Part shown: positions 31,432 to 41,912 of the stretch, piece after piece | How the letters are laid out: each line of letters opens with the position of its first letter | Numbering within the stretch: the stretch's first letter is position 1 | Source: Lachnospiraceae bacterium | Lineage (GTDB): Bacteria > Bacillota > Clostridia > Lachnospirales > Lachnospiraceae | Assembly: GCA_902363675.1 (NCBI GenBank) | Contig: CABJAV010000002.1 | Span: 187,583 to 251,582 of the forward strand | Direction of reading: 5' to 3' | DNA: 64,000 nt | Notes under the pieces: model-generated | The model's database searches: none | The model's input: the letters and a program-made list of their open reading frames with translations, nothing else | What the model was told of the DNA's origin: nothing | Made by a program: the position numbers and the translations under genes

Positions 31432-34400
31432 ATGTCTGATTATGATGGATCGATTAAGATTGACACGAAAATAGATACGAAGAATGTCTCAAGCCAGATG
31501 CTACGTCTTGAAAATCAGATCACAAAAGCGTCCAGAAAAGCAAGTGATCTGACAGAAAAGATGCGCAAGATGGAAAATGCAAAGATTCCGACAGAGGACT
31601 ACAAGGACATTACCGATGCCTTGCATAGATCTACTGCTGAATTTGATAAACTTCTGCAAAGGCAAGAGGAAATGGTTGCCCGTGGAAAAACTTCTGGAGC
31701 TGTATGGGATTCTCTTGATAGAAAAATCGAAGCTGTAGGAGCAGACATTCGTGCTGCCGAAAAATATCAATCTCAAATGGTCAAAGAGGGTACTGCTTAT
31801 CTTGACAAAGGCGCAATCCGGGCAACTGATGCTTATAAGAAGATGGAAAATCAGTTGCACGAGACAAACGACCAGATGAAAACGCTTGCGCGTAGACAAG
31901 AAGAGTTAGCGTCAAAAGAGAATAAGGTATCCAGAAGTGCCAGGAGTGCAGGAAAGAGCACGGGAAGTTGGCTTGATAATTTCTCCGGGAAAACGAGAAG
32001 AGCAAGTGACTTGTTAAGTACATTCACGTCCAGAATTAAAGGAATTGCGCTTTCCTTGTTTGTATTTAACTGGATAACGCAAGGATGGAATACCATGATT
32101 TCTGCCGTAGAAGACGGTATCCAGAATATGGCAAGATATTCCAATGATGAGAATGCCATGATTTCTGCCGTAAAAGACGGTACCCAGAATATGGCAAGAT
32201 ATTTCAGTGATGTGAATGCAAAAATGTCGGCTCTTGTGAGCGCAGTAGCAACTCTTAAAAATGCATTCGGGGCGTTAGCAGCTCCGATTATCAGTGCAGT
32301 CGGGCCGACGCTTACCTATCTTATAAATATGCTTACAGCTGCAATCAATAAGGTAAACCAGTTTATATCGGCACTAACAGGGAAAAAGACTTGGACGAAA
32401 GCCACTACCCAAACGAAGAATTATGCAGCCGGACTTGATGAAGCCGCCTCGAAAGCAGATAAGGCTACTAAGGCGGCAAAAAAACTAAAAGGACAGTTAC
32501 AATCGTTCAACGAACTAAATGTAATAGATTCTAATAAAGATTCCGGATCTGGAGGTTCGGGCGGTTCTGGTGGCTCCGGTGGCGGAGTTAGTGATCTGTA
32601 TGAAGAGATGCCAATTGACAAGAATATTGCAGATCTGGCAGACGAAATCAAGAAAGCCATAAAATCAGGTGATTGGGAAGGCCTTGGAGAAACTATAAGA
32701 TCTGAAATAACTAATACGATTGGAAAGATTCCTTGGGAAAAAATCTACAAGAAGGCTGATAAATTCGGAACTGGGTTTGCGAGTTTCTTGAACGGCCTGT
32801 TTTCCGAGGATAAAAAAGGAAATAGTGTATTTACTGCAACAGCGGATGTTATTGCTGGAGCGCTTAATACAGCGATCTTTGCATCCAAAGGATTTACAGA
32901 TAAGTTTGATTTCAAAACACTTGGAACAAATCTTGCACATGGATTTAATAGATTCTTCCGCAAGTTCAAGTGGAAGCAATGTGCTGAAGCTATTAATGGC
33001 TGGGTAGACGGATTCTGGAATACAGCAACAGGCTTTTTCTCTGATTTAAGCTGGGGAGACATTCTAAAAGGCTTGAATACTTTCTTTAGTAATTTAAGTG
33101 CAAGCAGTCTTGCAACAATACTTGGAGCAGTTGGATTGAAAAAGTTTGGTAAGTCATTGTGGAAATTACTGTCCGATAAAGCCGGTGATTTTTTAGCAAG
33201 TAAGGGACTTAATTTATCTGTAAGCGACTTATTGTTAGCAGTCGGAACCATGCTTATTACATGGACTGCTATGAAATTTTTGGATGAAAACGATATCCCG
33301 TCAAAAATTATTAAGTGGCTTAAAAAATTACCAAGTAAGATAACTCTTCCATTCGGAAAAGGTACCAAAGGCTGGGACGGAAAGACGTTACATCTATCTA
33401 TTCCACTGTCTGCAGCATTTGACAACATTACTTTTAAAATTAAACACATTAAATGGAGCGATGTACTCGAGAATGTGTTTAACTTTGATGCGGCTGGAGG
33501 GTTCTTCGATGAAATGAAGAAAAACTTCCAGACTGCATTTGATGGGAAAAGAGCAGATATCCTCGACATGGGAAGTTATATATTTGAGGGTATTATGGAT
33601 GGCTTTGCCGGCGCATTTACCGGATTAGTAGAACCATTTGTAGATTTCTTTAATTGGGTATCTGACGGAATCAAAGATGCATTTGGCATTCATTCTCCAG
33701 CAAAAAAAATGAAACCTATTGGAAAAAATATTTTCCTGGGGATTATTGAAGGCTGGAAAGAAAAAATTAAGAGCTTTAATTTTAAAAATCTTGCCAAGAG
33801 TGCTATGAAGCTAATCAAAAACGGTTTTAATAAGGCAAAAACAACGTTAAAAGTTGATATTTCGTTAGTAAAAAAAGGCTGGACCACATTAAAGAAATTT
33901 GTTGGAGAAATCGGAAAGAAAGCATTCGGGTTAGAAAAGAATGGCTGGACTACGGTATCTAAATTTGTTGGAGAAATCGGAAAGAAATCTTTTACATTAG
34001 CAAAGAGCGGTTGGACAACCGTGCGAAGCTTCGTAGGTAATATCGGGAAAAAAGCTTTTGGACTTGCGAAAAGTGGGTGGACTACACTTACAAAATTTGT
34101 AGGAAAGCTGGATAAGGTCGATGTGAAGTTGGCGAAAAAAGGCTGGACGAGTATCAACAATTTTGTTGGAACAAAAGTGGAAGTTGGCGTTTCCTTATTA
34201 AAAAAAGGCTGGACAAGTATTAAAGATTTTATTGGCGATAAGATAAGCGTCGGGGTTAGCAAGAAAGCCAATGGTGGAATCTATACCGGTGGAATGTGGC
34301 ATAACATTACCAAGTATGCGGTCGGTACAGAGAATGCACCAGCAGGACAGCTTTTTATCGCGCGTGAAGCGGGACCGGAACTTGTAGGAACGCTTGGTGG

Positions 34401-34608
34401 ACATACAGCGGTAATGAACAATAACCAGATTGTAGCATCCGTATCGGATGGTGTGTACCGGGCGGTAAGATCTGCAATTGGTACAAAAGGCAACAATGTT
34501 AATGTTACATTTAAAGTAGAGGGAGATCCGAATGGAATCTTCCGTGTGACACAGCAGAAAGCAAACGAATACTTCCGGGCAACCGGCAATCCAGCATTTG
34601 AAATTTAA
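31432..34608 (+). CDS. Tape measure protein
   Basis: 1058 residues from ATG 31432, with AGGTG upstream; the GTG at 31423 lies inside that site. Long coiled coil (residues about 15-170), hydrophobic segments near 195-215 and 255-300, then a Gly/Ser linker (about 370-385). A middle domain follows and then six exact-length 22-residue repeats (period 66 bp, 33877-34272) centred on GWT-x5-FVG. The C-terminus ([13 protein letters not shown]) is typical of tape measure proteins. It sets tail length and enters the cell envelope at infection. Confidence 0.9.
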   Translation: MSDYDGSIKIDTKIDTKNVSSQMLRLENQITKASRKASDLTEKMRKMENAKIPTEDYKDITDALHRSTAEFDKLLQRQEEMVARGKTSGAVWDSLDRKIEAVGADIRAAEKYQSQMVKEGTAYLDKGAIRATDAYKKMENQLHETNDQMKTLARRQEELASKENKVSRSARSAGKSTGSWLDNFSGKTRRASDLLSTFTSRIKGIALSLFVFNWITQGWNTMISAVEDGIQNMARYSNDENAMISAVKDGTQNMARYFSDVNAKMSALVSAVATLKNAFGALAAPIISAVGPTLTYLINMLTAAINKVNQFISALTGKKTWTKATTQTKNYAAGLDEAASKADKATKAAKKLKGQLQSFNELNVIDSNKDSGSGGSGGSGGSGGGVSDLYEEMPIDKNIADLADEIKKAIKSGDWEGLGETIRSEITNTIGKIPWEKIYKKADKFGTGFASFLNGLFSEDKKGNSVFTATADVIAGALNTAIFASKGFTDKFDFKTLGTNLAHGFNRFFRKFKWKQCAEAINGWVDGFWNTATGFFSDLSWGDILKGLNTFFSNLSASSLATILGAVGLKKFGKSLWKLLSDKAGDFLASKGLNLSVSDLLLAVGTMLITWTAMKFLDENDIPSKIIKWLKKLPSKITLPFGKGTKGWDGKTLHLSIPLSAAFDNITFKIKHIKWSDVLENVFNFDAAGGFFDEMKKNFQTAFDGKRADILDMGSYIFEGIMDGFAGAFTGLVEPFVDFFNWVSDGIKDAFGIHSPAKKMKPIGKNIFLGIIEGWKEKIKSFNFKNLAKSAMKLIKNGFNKAKTTLKVDISLVKKGWTTLKKFVGEIGKKAFGLEKNGWTTVSKFVGEIGKKSFTLAKSGWTTVRSFVGNIGKKAFGLAKSGWTTLTKFVGKLDKVDVKLAKKGWTSINNFVGTKVEVGVSLLKKGWTSIKDFIGDKISVGVSKKANGGIYTGGMWHNITKYAVGTENAPAGQLFIAREAGPELVGTLGGHTAVMNNNQIVASVSDGVYRAVRSAIGTKGNNVNVTFKVEGDPNGIFRVTQQKANEYFRATGNPAFEI
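32095..32220 (+). repeat. 63-bp tandem duplication in the tape measure gene
   Basis: 32095-32157 and 32158-32220 are near-identical 63-bp units coding [21 protein letters not shown] and [21 protein letters not shown]. In frame, so it lengthens the protein by 21 residues. Confidence 0.9.
33877..34272 (+). repeat. Six 66-bp repeats in the tape measure gene
   Basis: GW codons occur at 33877, 33943, 34009, 34075, 34141 and 34207, a constant period of 66 bp (22 residues). Units follow the pattern GWT-(T/S)-(hydrophobic)-x-x-F-(V/I)-G. The DNA has diverged while the period is kept. Confidence 0.9.
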
Positions 34609-34622
34609 GGGGGTGGAATGAA

Positions 34623-35042
34623 ATGGGATACGGTGGATATTTGATTAAAGTCGGAGATTACAAAGTCCCGTTTACATATATATTGGCCAGTACATTTCAA
34701 TCCCCTCTGCTGGGGCAGGATAAAGATTCGTATAACGATGATAACGGAGTGTTGCACAGAGATGCCCTAAAAAATCAGGTTCTCAAGGTAGAATGGCAGG
34801 TGCCTGCAAAAAGCTACAAAGAGTTCAGCGAATTTATGACATCCATAAACAAACAGTACGTTAGTCCACGACGGGAAAAGAAATGCCTGGTAACAGCATG
34901 GTGTCCAGAACTTGTGAAGTACGTAACAATGTATTGCTATATGCCAGATGTTACACCGATTATTGCGTATGCAGACGAAGAAACGATTGAATATGATGGC
35001 TGGCGAATTGCTTTTATTGGATATGGTGATGAAATATTATGA
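34623..35042 (+). CDS. Distal tail-type protein
   Basis: 139 residues. GGYLIKVGDYKVPFTYILASTFQSP...KVEWQVPAKSYKEFSEFM is the beta-rich domain found after the tape measure in Clostridia siphophages, probably a compact distal tail protein linking tube to tip. The stop overlaps the next start. Confidence 0.65.
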   Translation: MGYGGYLIKVGDYKVPFTYILASTFQSPLLGQDKDSYNDDNGVLHRDALKNQVLKVEWQVPAKSYKEFSEFMTSINKQYVSPRREKKCLVTAWCPELVKYVTMYCYMPDVTPIIAYADEETIEYDGWRIAFIGYGDEIL

Positions 35043-37408
35043 TCGAAGGAAAGAACAAGCAGATATATTTTGAAAGCTCTGTTTATAAACAACTTAATAT
35101 AGAAGTAATTGGATCAAAATGTGTGATTGACAATTCTATGCGAGAGCAGGACACCTTTACGCTGACCGAAACACTGAATGATGGCACAGAGCTGAAATTC
35201 GGCTCATGTTTGCCGAATCAGATTTCGTTTACGGCGCATGATATTCCGGCCGGGCTTATTGGTAAGAACCTGCGCCCAGTGGAAATATTGGAAGGAAATG
35301 AGAATGAACCATTTACATATGGCGAGTACAAAATATATTCCGACACGCCAACAGCAGACCGTACCAAGAGACAGATCGTTGCCTATGATGCCATGTATGA
35401 CATTATTAATTCTAATGTAAAGAGCTGGTATGATGGTTTGTCTTTTCCGATGACCCTGAAAGCATTTCGCGACAGTTTTTTTGCACACCTCGGCATCGAA
35501 CAGAAAGAGACAAGCCTTGTCAACGATTCCATGACGGTAAACAAAACGCTGGTAACTACACAGTCCGATGATTCCAGCGTGACTGCAGAAGCTACGATAA
35601 GTGGCAAGACAATCATCGAAGCGATTTGTGAGATCAACGGAGCATTTGGAAACATTGGGAGAGATGGGAAATTTGAATATGTGATTTTAAAGGCAATTAC
35701 ATCCGCCCTGTATCCGGCAGAAGATCTGTACCCACGGGAAGATCTCTTTCCATCGGATGCAAACACCGAAAGTATGACTGGGCATTATATTACATTTGAC
35801 TATGAAGCGTTCCAAAGCCAAGCAATAACACAGTTGGAGATCCGGGCAGATGATTCTACTGCCGGGGCTATTGTGGGAACATCTGGAAACAATTATGTTA
35901 TTTCCGGCAACTTCCTTATAAGCGACAAGACTGGGGCTGAAATGAAGCAGATTGCGAATAATCTGCTGCCGGTAATTGCACAGGCAGAATACACACCGAT
36001 TAAAAGTTGTACATGCGTTGGTAATCCGTGCCTAGAGTTGGGAGATCCGATTCGTTTCAACACTTCCAGGGAGATTGTAGAAACATACATCTTACAGCGA
36101 ACTCTTACCGGTGTACAGTCGAAGAGAGATTCTATAGTTTCCCAGGGTGTAGAAAATCATAGTAAAAATACTAATTCTATGCGAGAAACTTTGGCAAATG
36201 TACAGCGCCGTACAAGTACATTGGAGCGGAATGCGGATCATCTTTTGGCACAGTTTAATGATTTAGATGAAAACACATCTTCACAGCTTGAAATGACAGC
36301 GAGCCAGATTCAAGCAGAAGTTATGGCACGTTTAAATTCGGAAGCAGAGATGTCTACCAGAATATCACAATCGGCGCATAGCATCGGACTGACAGCGTCC
36401 GGTGGCGATCAAAGTGTAGGGCTTACAATCCGATTATACGATGAAAATGGAAATGTGATAGATACATCGTCGGATAATGCAAATATAACTGTTACAGGTT
36501 TTGTGTCTTTTTGGGATTTAGCTAATGCCGGAAGCACGACAATTAATGGTGCAAATATTACAACTGGTGAAATTAGTTGCGATCGGCTAAAGGGTGGAAC
36601 CATAAACGGACAAAGGTTTTTCCAGACGGGAAAATATGGTGATCTTGTTATAGACAATGGAATAATTTTTGTACCAGATACAGGAGGTATCTTAATCGGA
36701 CAAGACGAGGTCGCAACACGGGATTGGGTATATGATAGTGCAGTTGCCAATGCAGCAAGAACGGCACAAGAGGCAGAGCATGCAGCTAAGGCAGGAGAAG
36801 CAAGCCATTCTACTGTTGCCACAAATGCAGAATATCTTAGAGGATCAAGTGCATATGTGACAATGAGTGGAAATGACAATTTTATTCCTAGTAGTAATTC
36901 AGTATGGTGCGGAACTACACCTAATCCATTTGCGGGAGGATATTCTAAAGGTGGATGGAAAACTACGTCAGACCGCAGGAAGAAAAAGGATTTCTCTGAG
37001 TTGCTGAACGATGCACGATATGAAAATTTTTTCAAGCAGCTAAGGCCTATGGAATATCGATTTGTTGATGATTCAAATGGAATACACATAGGCTTTGTCG
37101 CACAGGATGTTGAAGAAGCTTTAATAGCATCGGGAATCGGAAACGATGAGCTCTTTGCGTTGGAACATTCCTATTTCACAAGATATGACTTTGGTTCGGA
37201 TGAAGAATGGAACAACTTTTTAATTAGCAACAATGGAGCATCGGATATTTACGTCCTTTGCTATCAGGAGTTTATAGCTCTTAATACGGCAATGATTCAA
37301 AAGCAAATGATTGATATGGAATTTATAAAATGTGATAATTTCGTTTTGCATGGCGAGATAACAATATTGAATCAAAGAGTACAAGAATTGGAGGAAAAAT
37401 TATGTTAA
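35039..37408 (+). CDS. Tail tip/tail-associated protein with S74 chaperone domain
   Basis: 789 residues. The N-terminal 400 residues are a gp27/Tal-like baseplate hub (SNVKSWYDGLSFPMTLKAFRDSFFAHLGIEQ, PVIAQAEYTPIKSCTCVGNPCLELGDPI). A coiled coil follows (about 380-440), then a fibre part. Residues about 635-760 are a peptidase S74 intramolecular chaperone (TTSDRRKKKDF, FVAQDVEEAL), which trims itself after trimer folding at the Ser of TSDRR. Host binding is likely. Confidence 0.85.
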   Translation: MIEGKNKQIYFESSVYKQLNIEVIGSKCVIDNSMREQDTFTLTETLNDGTELKFGSCLPNQISFTAHDIPAGLIGKNLRPVEILEGNENEPFTYGEYKIYSDTPTADRTKRQIVAYDAMYDIINSNVKSWYDGLSFPMTLKAFRDSFFAHLGIEQKETSLVNDSMTVNKTLVTTQSDDSSVTAEATISGKTIIEAICEINGAFGNIGRDGKFEYVILKAITSALYPAEDLYPREDLFPSDANTESMTGHYITFDYEAFQSQAITQLEIRADDSTAGAIVGTSGNNYVISGNFLISDKTGAEMKQIANNLLPVIAQAEYTPIKSCTCVGNPCLELGDPIRFNTSREIVETYILQRTLTGVQSKRDSIVSQGVENHSKNTNSMRETLANVQRRTSTLERNADHLLAQFNDLDENTSSQLEMTASQIQAEVMARLNSEAEMSTRISQSAHSIGLTASGGDQSVGLTIRLYDENGNVIDTSSDNANITVTGFVSFWDLANAGSTTINGANITTGEISCDRLKGGTINGQRFFQTGKYGDLVIDNGIIFVPDTGGILIGQDEVATRDWVYDSAVANAARTAQEAEHAAKAGEASHSTVATNAEYLRGSSAYVTMSGNDNFIPSSNSVWCGTTPNPFAGGYSKGGWKTTSDRRKKKDFSELLNDARYENFFKQLRPMEYRFVDDSNGIHIGFVAQDVEEALIASGIGNDELFALEHSYFTRYDFGSDEEWNNFLISNNGASDIYVLCYQEFIALNTAMIQKQMIDMEFIKCDNFVLHGEITILNQRVQELEEKLC

Positions 37409-37623
37409 CAGTACAGAAAACAATTAATGTGAGTGGAGTATCATCAGTAGATGTAGAAGGAAAGGCAACTCCATTTGTTTATTTTAACGCGCAGATCCAG
37501 GCAGACGGAAAGCGCAGTGTAAATTACGCAATTCAAAACGAGGAACTTTACAAGGACAATAAAGAGACTTTCAAAGCTGATCGAGCAGACTTTGAGGATG
37601 CAGTAGAATCACTTTCCGTATAG
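37402..37623 (+). CDS. Small tail-fibre accessory protein
   Basis: 73 residues, GGAGG upstream, overlapping the S74 gene by 7 bp. Beta-rich first half (VQKTINVSGVSSVDVEGKATPFVYFNAQI) and an acidic helix at the end. Similar small genes lie between tail tip and fibre genes in other Clostridia phages. No function known to me. Confidence 0.6.
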   Translation: MLTVQKTINVSGVSSVDVEGKATPFVYFNAQIQADGKRSVNYAIQNEELYKDNKETFKADRADFEDAVESLSV

Positions 37624-37633
37624 GAGGCAGAAT

Positions 37634-39259
37634 ATGCAGAAAATATATGCGCGTGAATACTGGGAGAACTATCCGAGCGAGAAGACAGCGGTAAACAGAA
37701 CACGGTTGAACAATATCGAATCCGGTATTGATGCACTGGATGATCGTGTGGTTGCTATGGATGCATCCAAAGTCGATCTAACAAAAGCCAATGAGCTTGT
37801 GAAAGAAATCCTTTGGGATGAATCTCAAGGAACATTGACGGTCGTTAAGATGAATGGTTCAAAAGCAGTAATTGATACCAAACTTGAAAAGCTGGCTGTG
37901 AATTTTGATTATGACCCACAGACGCAGCAGTTAATCATTGCACTTGACGATGGTACAAAACAGTATGTTGATTTGAGCGCGCTGATTACACAATACGAAT
38001 TTACAGATAGCGATACCATCGCTTTTGATATTGGCAGTGACGGTAAGGTGTCCGCAATCGTAAAAGAGGGAAGTATTGAAGAAAAGCATTTAAGACCGGA
38101 TTACCTTGCGGACATTAGGGTGGAATCTGCAAAGGCAGAAAAGGCGGCAAAGGCTTCGAGTGATAGTAGTGACAATTCTGCATCGAGTGCTGACTTGGCA
38201 CAGGGGTATGCAGCAAAAGCGAAAACATATGCCGATACAGCCAGAGGTGTATCAAATGTTAAAATTGCAACCACCGATATGGTGGGACTAGTGCGCCCTG
38301 ATGGCGATAGTTTGGTTATTGATGCAGATGGAACAATTCACAGTTCCACACAGCTGACCAATAGTAATGCTATAGGTGAAAAAGGTACATATGCATTAGA
38401 TGCGACAGAAAAGAACCCATTAATAAAAGGCAGCTTGGCATCAGACATTAAATCGATTCAGGATGCAAATAAGGATTTGGAAAATGTAGTTGTATATGAA
38501 GAGGTTGAAGGTGATGATGATAAGCTCCTGGATAGTCTTATGGAGCAGTTGTTGGTTCAGAACATTACTATAACATCAGATTCGAACCAGACTTTAAAAT
38601 TCATGTATGGTGATAATCTGATCGGAAGTATTGTGTTGCAAGGCTTAGTCCTTAATACAATTCCGTGTACGAAGTTATCTTTAAATAAAAATGATGAAAA
38701 AATAAGCGCATTCAGTTTAAATAATTTGATATTGGTGCCAAGTGTTGAACCTGTTGATTGTACAGAACCTGTAAAATGGTACAGTAGCAACGAAAGAATA
38801 GCTATTGTTTCAAATGGTGTTGTGGAGAGAATAACAAAAAAAACAGCTGATTGTATCATATATGCAAAGTGTGGTAATCATACAGTGCAATGTAATGTTC
38901 GTTATATTCTTCCGAGTTTTTCTTTTCGGATTGGTATTAGAACAGACGAAGCTGGTGTGCTGGTAGATGATTCTCAAAAAATGAGAATTACATCAAATGA
39001 GGCACTAGAGCTACCTAAGGGAACAAAGATAGCATTTTCTAATGCTGCAAAATATAATTGGATATTGATTTATTATGATCTTTCAGGAAATTATTTAAAA
39101 GATATAACAGCAGAAAACAATAAATGGCATACAGAATCAAGCGTTATATTAGAGGATGATTATATGATTGCCATAACGATGAAGGAACAGAATTATGCGG
39201 TATTTACAGATGAGACAATTTTAATTGCTCAAAAATCAGTTACATTGATTGCACCATAA
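37634..39259 (+). CDS. Tail fibre/baseplate protein with Ig-like and C-terminal beta domain
   Basis: 541 residues. N-terminal attachment part (YAREYWENYPSEKTAVNRTRLNNIE), a coiled coil, an Ala/Ser/Lys helix (about 165-200), a collar region, then a Big-like domain (SNERIAIVSNGVVERI). A final beta domain of about 100 residues (MRITSNEALELPKGTKIAF...YYDLSGNYLKD...MKEQNYAVF) recurs in the next protein. The C-terminal half is AT-richer than the first. Probable receptor binding. Confidence 0.75.
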   Translation: MQKIYAREYWENYPSEKTAVNRTRLNNIESGIDALDDRVVAMDASKVDLTKANELVKEILWDESQGTLTVVKMNGSKAVIDTKLEKLAVNFDYDPQTQQLIIALDDGTKQYVDLSALITQYEFTDSDTIAFDIGSDGKVSAIVKEGSIEEKHLRPDYLADIRVESAKAEKAAKASSDSSDNSASSADLAQGYAAKAKTYADTARGVSNVKIATTDMVGLVRPDGDSLVIDADGTIHSSTQLTNSNAIGEKGTYALDATEKNPLIKGSLASDIKSIQDANKDLENVVVYEEVEGDDDKLLDSLMEQLLVQNITITSDSNQTLKFMYGDNLIGSIVLQGLVLNTIPCTKLSLNKNDEKISAFSLNNLILVPSVEPVDCTEPVKWYSSNERIAIVSNGVVERITKKTADCIIYAKCGNHTVQCNVRYILPSFSFRIGIRTDEAGVLVDDSQKMRITSNEALELPKGTKIAFSNAAKYNWILIYYDLSGNYLKDITAENNKWHTESSVILEDDYMIAITMKEQNYAVFTDETILIAQKSVTLIAP

Positions 39260-39272
39260 GGGGGAATATAAA

Positions 39273-41447
39273 ATGAGCATTGCTTTAAAGACAAGGGATG
39301 GAAGATATATTACACAACCCATATCTCATCCCGCTACAGACGAACAGGTGACCAATGCCATAAAGAACTATTTTGATGAGAATGGTGTGTCAGCATATTA
39401 TGATGTTACAGACTTACGGACACAAGTATACGGTGAAAGCGCAGGTGCTTTGCCAGATTTGATTTGGACAATTGGACAAATCGATGCTAAGAATGGCGAA
39501 TTGATCGGTGATGATAAATCAATGCGTATACGGTGTCAAAAAATTTCTACGAATGTAAATACCATAATCACTTTTAAAAATACTTCAAAGTATTATCATA
39601 GAGTATTCGTGTATGATTTGCAGGGAACTTATTTACCAGATGAATCGGACCCAGATGGATGGATGACAGCATCAACATTCACTATTGCAGGGGATAGAAT
39701 ATTTTGTATATTAGTCAGAGAGCAAAATTATACCGTATGGGATGACGATAAAATTGCGGTGTTTTCGTCATGTGCGAAAGCAGATCCCAATCCAATTATT
39801 GGATTATTAAAGTCAGTATCTAATTTGGAAAATTATATAAATGATATTCCACGATTGGAAAAGGAAATTCGCTCTAACAAAAATTCAATATCAGGGTTGA
39901 TATCTACTGTTGGCAGTATGGAAATTAACACAAATATTTTATTCAATTATGACACAGAATTTTTTGGACAGTTTGAAAATGGAGAGATATCTTGGGAAAA
40001 TGGAGAGGATATAAACGATGGAAGTCTGATCTTTACAAGAAGTGTGGAGTACAAAAAGGTGCAAAAGGATGGAATGGTATTTGTTGCCAATATTCCATCT
40101 ACGGCATTACATAGTTATTATTCATATACATATGACGATGAGACAGGAAAATATACTTGGTTGAAAGCAAGTAGCTGGTATACGGCTGATGCTGCGTTTA
40201 AACCGGAGAAAGGCGTTTACTACAGATGCCTTGTATACGAACCGGAAAACATATCTTCAAATGATGTAAGTATAGCTTTATGTGATAATCAGATTACGAA
40301 TTTGCTGGATCAGATTGCTGCAAAATATGGAAATGAAGCGGATGCAAATTTGTTGGATGTGCAGCTTTCTACAGAGGAAAATACAGAACTGAAAACAACT
40401 ATTGCATCTATAAAAAATGCAAGTGATTCAAATACAGCACTTATTGCATTTCAGACTGATTTGCATATTACATGTGGAAAAGACGAGGACTATTTGCAAC
40501 AGAGCAGTTCTAAAATCCAGAAATATTTGAGCAGATATAATTCTGTGAGTAAAGAATGTAAGGTTGATATGCTTGTTTTTGGAGGGGATTATCTGGATAA
40601 TAGCAAAGATACGGATAAAGAGACGGCTACAGCTTCATTGAAGTATCTGGGAGCACTGATGAAAAGAACAAGAGCGGATGCGCCAAGGTTTGTCATAAAA
40701 GGAAATCACGATGATAACACGATGCATCTTGATGTGAAAAATGGAGTGGTAAACGATGAGGAGCGATTTGCAATCTTATCAGATATTGATCAGGATAAAA
40801 CTCAAAGGGACGCAGATAATATTCAGAAAACATATGGATATTATGATATACCGAATAAAAAGATCCGTGTATTTATGTTGAATACGATAGATATTCCGCA
40901 AGTTTTAGATGAAGATAATAATAGTATAAACTATGCAGGGCAACACATTACAGGATTCAGCCAGTCACAATTACAATTTGTTGCGGATCATTTGAAGTTT
41001 CAGGAAGCTGGTTGGCAAGTGATTTTATTTTCACATCACCCAATCAGCAATGATCTGTTTGAATATGAATTTGCGAATAATCAGAGAGCCGGAGTAACTC
41101 CGGAACATGGCGGAGATTCGATGGTAGAAATTTTAAATGCTTTCAAGGAATGTACCGCAGGAACCTGTGAATGTACTACCAAAGATTTTGAGAGTAGTGT
41201 TAGTTATGATTTTACTGACAACAAGAGTAATACCATCATCGCAAATGTACATGGACATATCCATTCTTCAGGTGTTAACAAGTTTGGAAATGATATATAT
41301 GCGGTCAGTACGCGTGCTATATTTGGGCATCCGTCGTATGCAAACTGGATTAATGATTGTGCAATCTATCTGGTAATCAATCGAAAAGAAAGAAAACTGT
41401 ATTGCATATCTGATGGATATGGAGAAGACATTGAATTGGAATATTAG
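39273..41447 (+). CDS. Tail fibre protein with calcineurin-like metallophosphoesterase domain
   Basis: 724 residues from ATG 39273 (GGGGG upstream). Residues about 80-165 repeat the beta domain of the preceding protein (MRIRCQKISTNVNTIITF...VYDLQGTYLPD...VREQNYTVW). Residues about 390-700 are a metallophosphoesterase: FQTDLHIT, FGGDYLDN, KGNHDDN, FSHHPISND and NVHGHIHSSG give the full metal-binding set. It may hydrolyse a phosphodiester in cell-wall teichoic acid or a surface glycan during adsorption. Substrate unknown. Confidence 0.85.
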   Translation: MSIALKTRDGRYITQPISHPATDEQVTNAIKNYFDENGVSAYYDVTDLRTQVYGESAGALPDLIWTIGQIDAKNGELIGDDKSMRIRCQKISTNVNTIITFKNTSKYYHRVFVYDLQGTYLPDESDPDGWMTASTFTIAGDRIFCILVREQNYTVWDDDKIAVFSSCAKADPNPIIGLLKSVSNLENYINDIPRLEKEIRSNKNSISGLISTVGSMEINTNILFNYDTEFFGQFENGEISWENGEDINDGSLIFTRSVEYKKVQKDGMVFVANIPSTALHSYYSYTYDDETGKYTWLKASSWYTADAAFKPEKGVYYRCLVYEPENISSNDVSIALCDNQITNLLDQIAAKYGNEADANLLDVQLSTEENTELKTTIASIKNASDSNTALIAFQTDLHITCGKDEDYLQQSSSKIQKYLSRYNSVSKECKVDMLVFGGDYLDNSKDTDKETATASLKYLGALMKRTRADAPRFVIKGNHDDNTMHLDVKNGVVNDEERFAILSDIDQDKTQRDADNIQKTYGYYDIPNKKIRVFMLNTIDIPQVLDEDNNSINYAGQHITGFSQSQLQFVADHLKFQEAGWQVILFSHHPISNDLFEYEFANNQRAGVTPEHGGDSMVEILNAFKECTAGTCECTTKDFESSVSYDFTDNKSNTIIANVHGHIHSSGVNKFGNDIYAVSTRAIFGHPSYANWINDCAIYLVINRKERKLYCISDGYGEDIELEY

Positions 41448-41450
41448 AAC

Positions 41451-41479
41451 GGAAGGGGTATCTGCGGATGCCCCCTTTC
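41451..41479 (+). terminator. Terminator after the tail-fibre module
   Basis: GGGGTATC (41455-41462, inside GGAAGGGGTATC) pairs with GATGCCCC (41467-41474) with one U-G pair and a short loop, followed by CTTTCT. The late promoter D begins at once. Confidence 0.7.
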
Positions 41480-41517
41480 TAAATTGGTACAAAATCAATC
41501 CGTGTATCCGTTACAAT
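41480..41517 (+). promoter_or_regulatory. Late promoter element D
   Basis: TAAATTGGTACAAAATC (41480-41496) with TACAAT at 41512-41517, again 28 bp from TTGGTA. Drives XhlA, holin and amidase. Confidence 0.75.
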
Positions 41518-41549
41518 ATAATCAGAAAACCTCGTAAGGGAGGAAAACT

Positions 41550-41891
41550 ATGTGGTCAAAACTTTATGATGAACGTCGGCTTACAAGGGTTGAAGCTCGC
41601 GCAAAATCGAATACGCATCGTATCGATAAGCTGGAACCAATTGTTGAGGAAATACATACAATGAGTGAAACGATGGTGCAACTCGTTGAGGAGGTAAAAC
41701 ATACCAATGATAATGTATGTAATCTCGACAAGAAGATTGACAGCATGGATGCTCGCGTAGACGTAATGGAGCGTGCACCGGCGGAAGACGCAAAGAATTA
41801 CAAAACAACCGCAGTAACTGCGATCATCAGCACGATATCCGGAGCAATTGCAACAGGACTCATAATGATGGTTGCTCAATATATTAAATAA
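41550..41891 (+). CDS. XhlA-like holin-associated protein
   Basis: 113 residues, GGGAGG upstream. Coiled coil over residues about 10-75 and one C-terminal membrane helix (TTAVTAIISTISGAIATGLIMMVAQYI). This is the plan of haemolysin XhlA, which works with the holin and amidase in PBSX-type lysis cassettes. Confidence 0.75.
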   Translation: MWSKLYDERRLTRVEARAKSNTHRIDKLEPIVEEIHTMSETMVQLVEEVKHTNDNVCNLDKKIDSMDARVDVMERAPAEDAKNYKTTAVTAIISTISGAIATGLIMMVAQYIK

Positions 41892-41912
41892 GAAAGAGAT
41901 GAGGTATTTATT

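Noticed and set aside
34478..34511. A fifth copy of the late promoter motif, AATTGGTACAAAA with TACATT 28 bp on.
   Set aside because: It lies inside the tape measure reading frame (Ile-Gly-Thr-Lys), has a weaker -10, and no terminator or module border is near. Probably chance.
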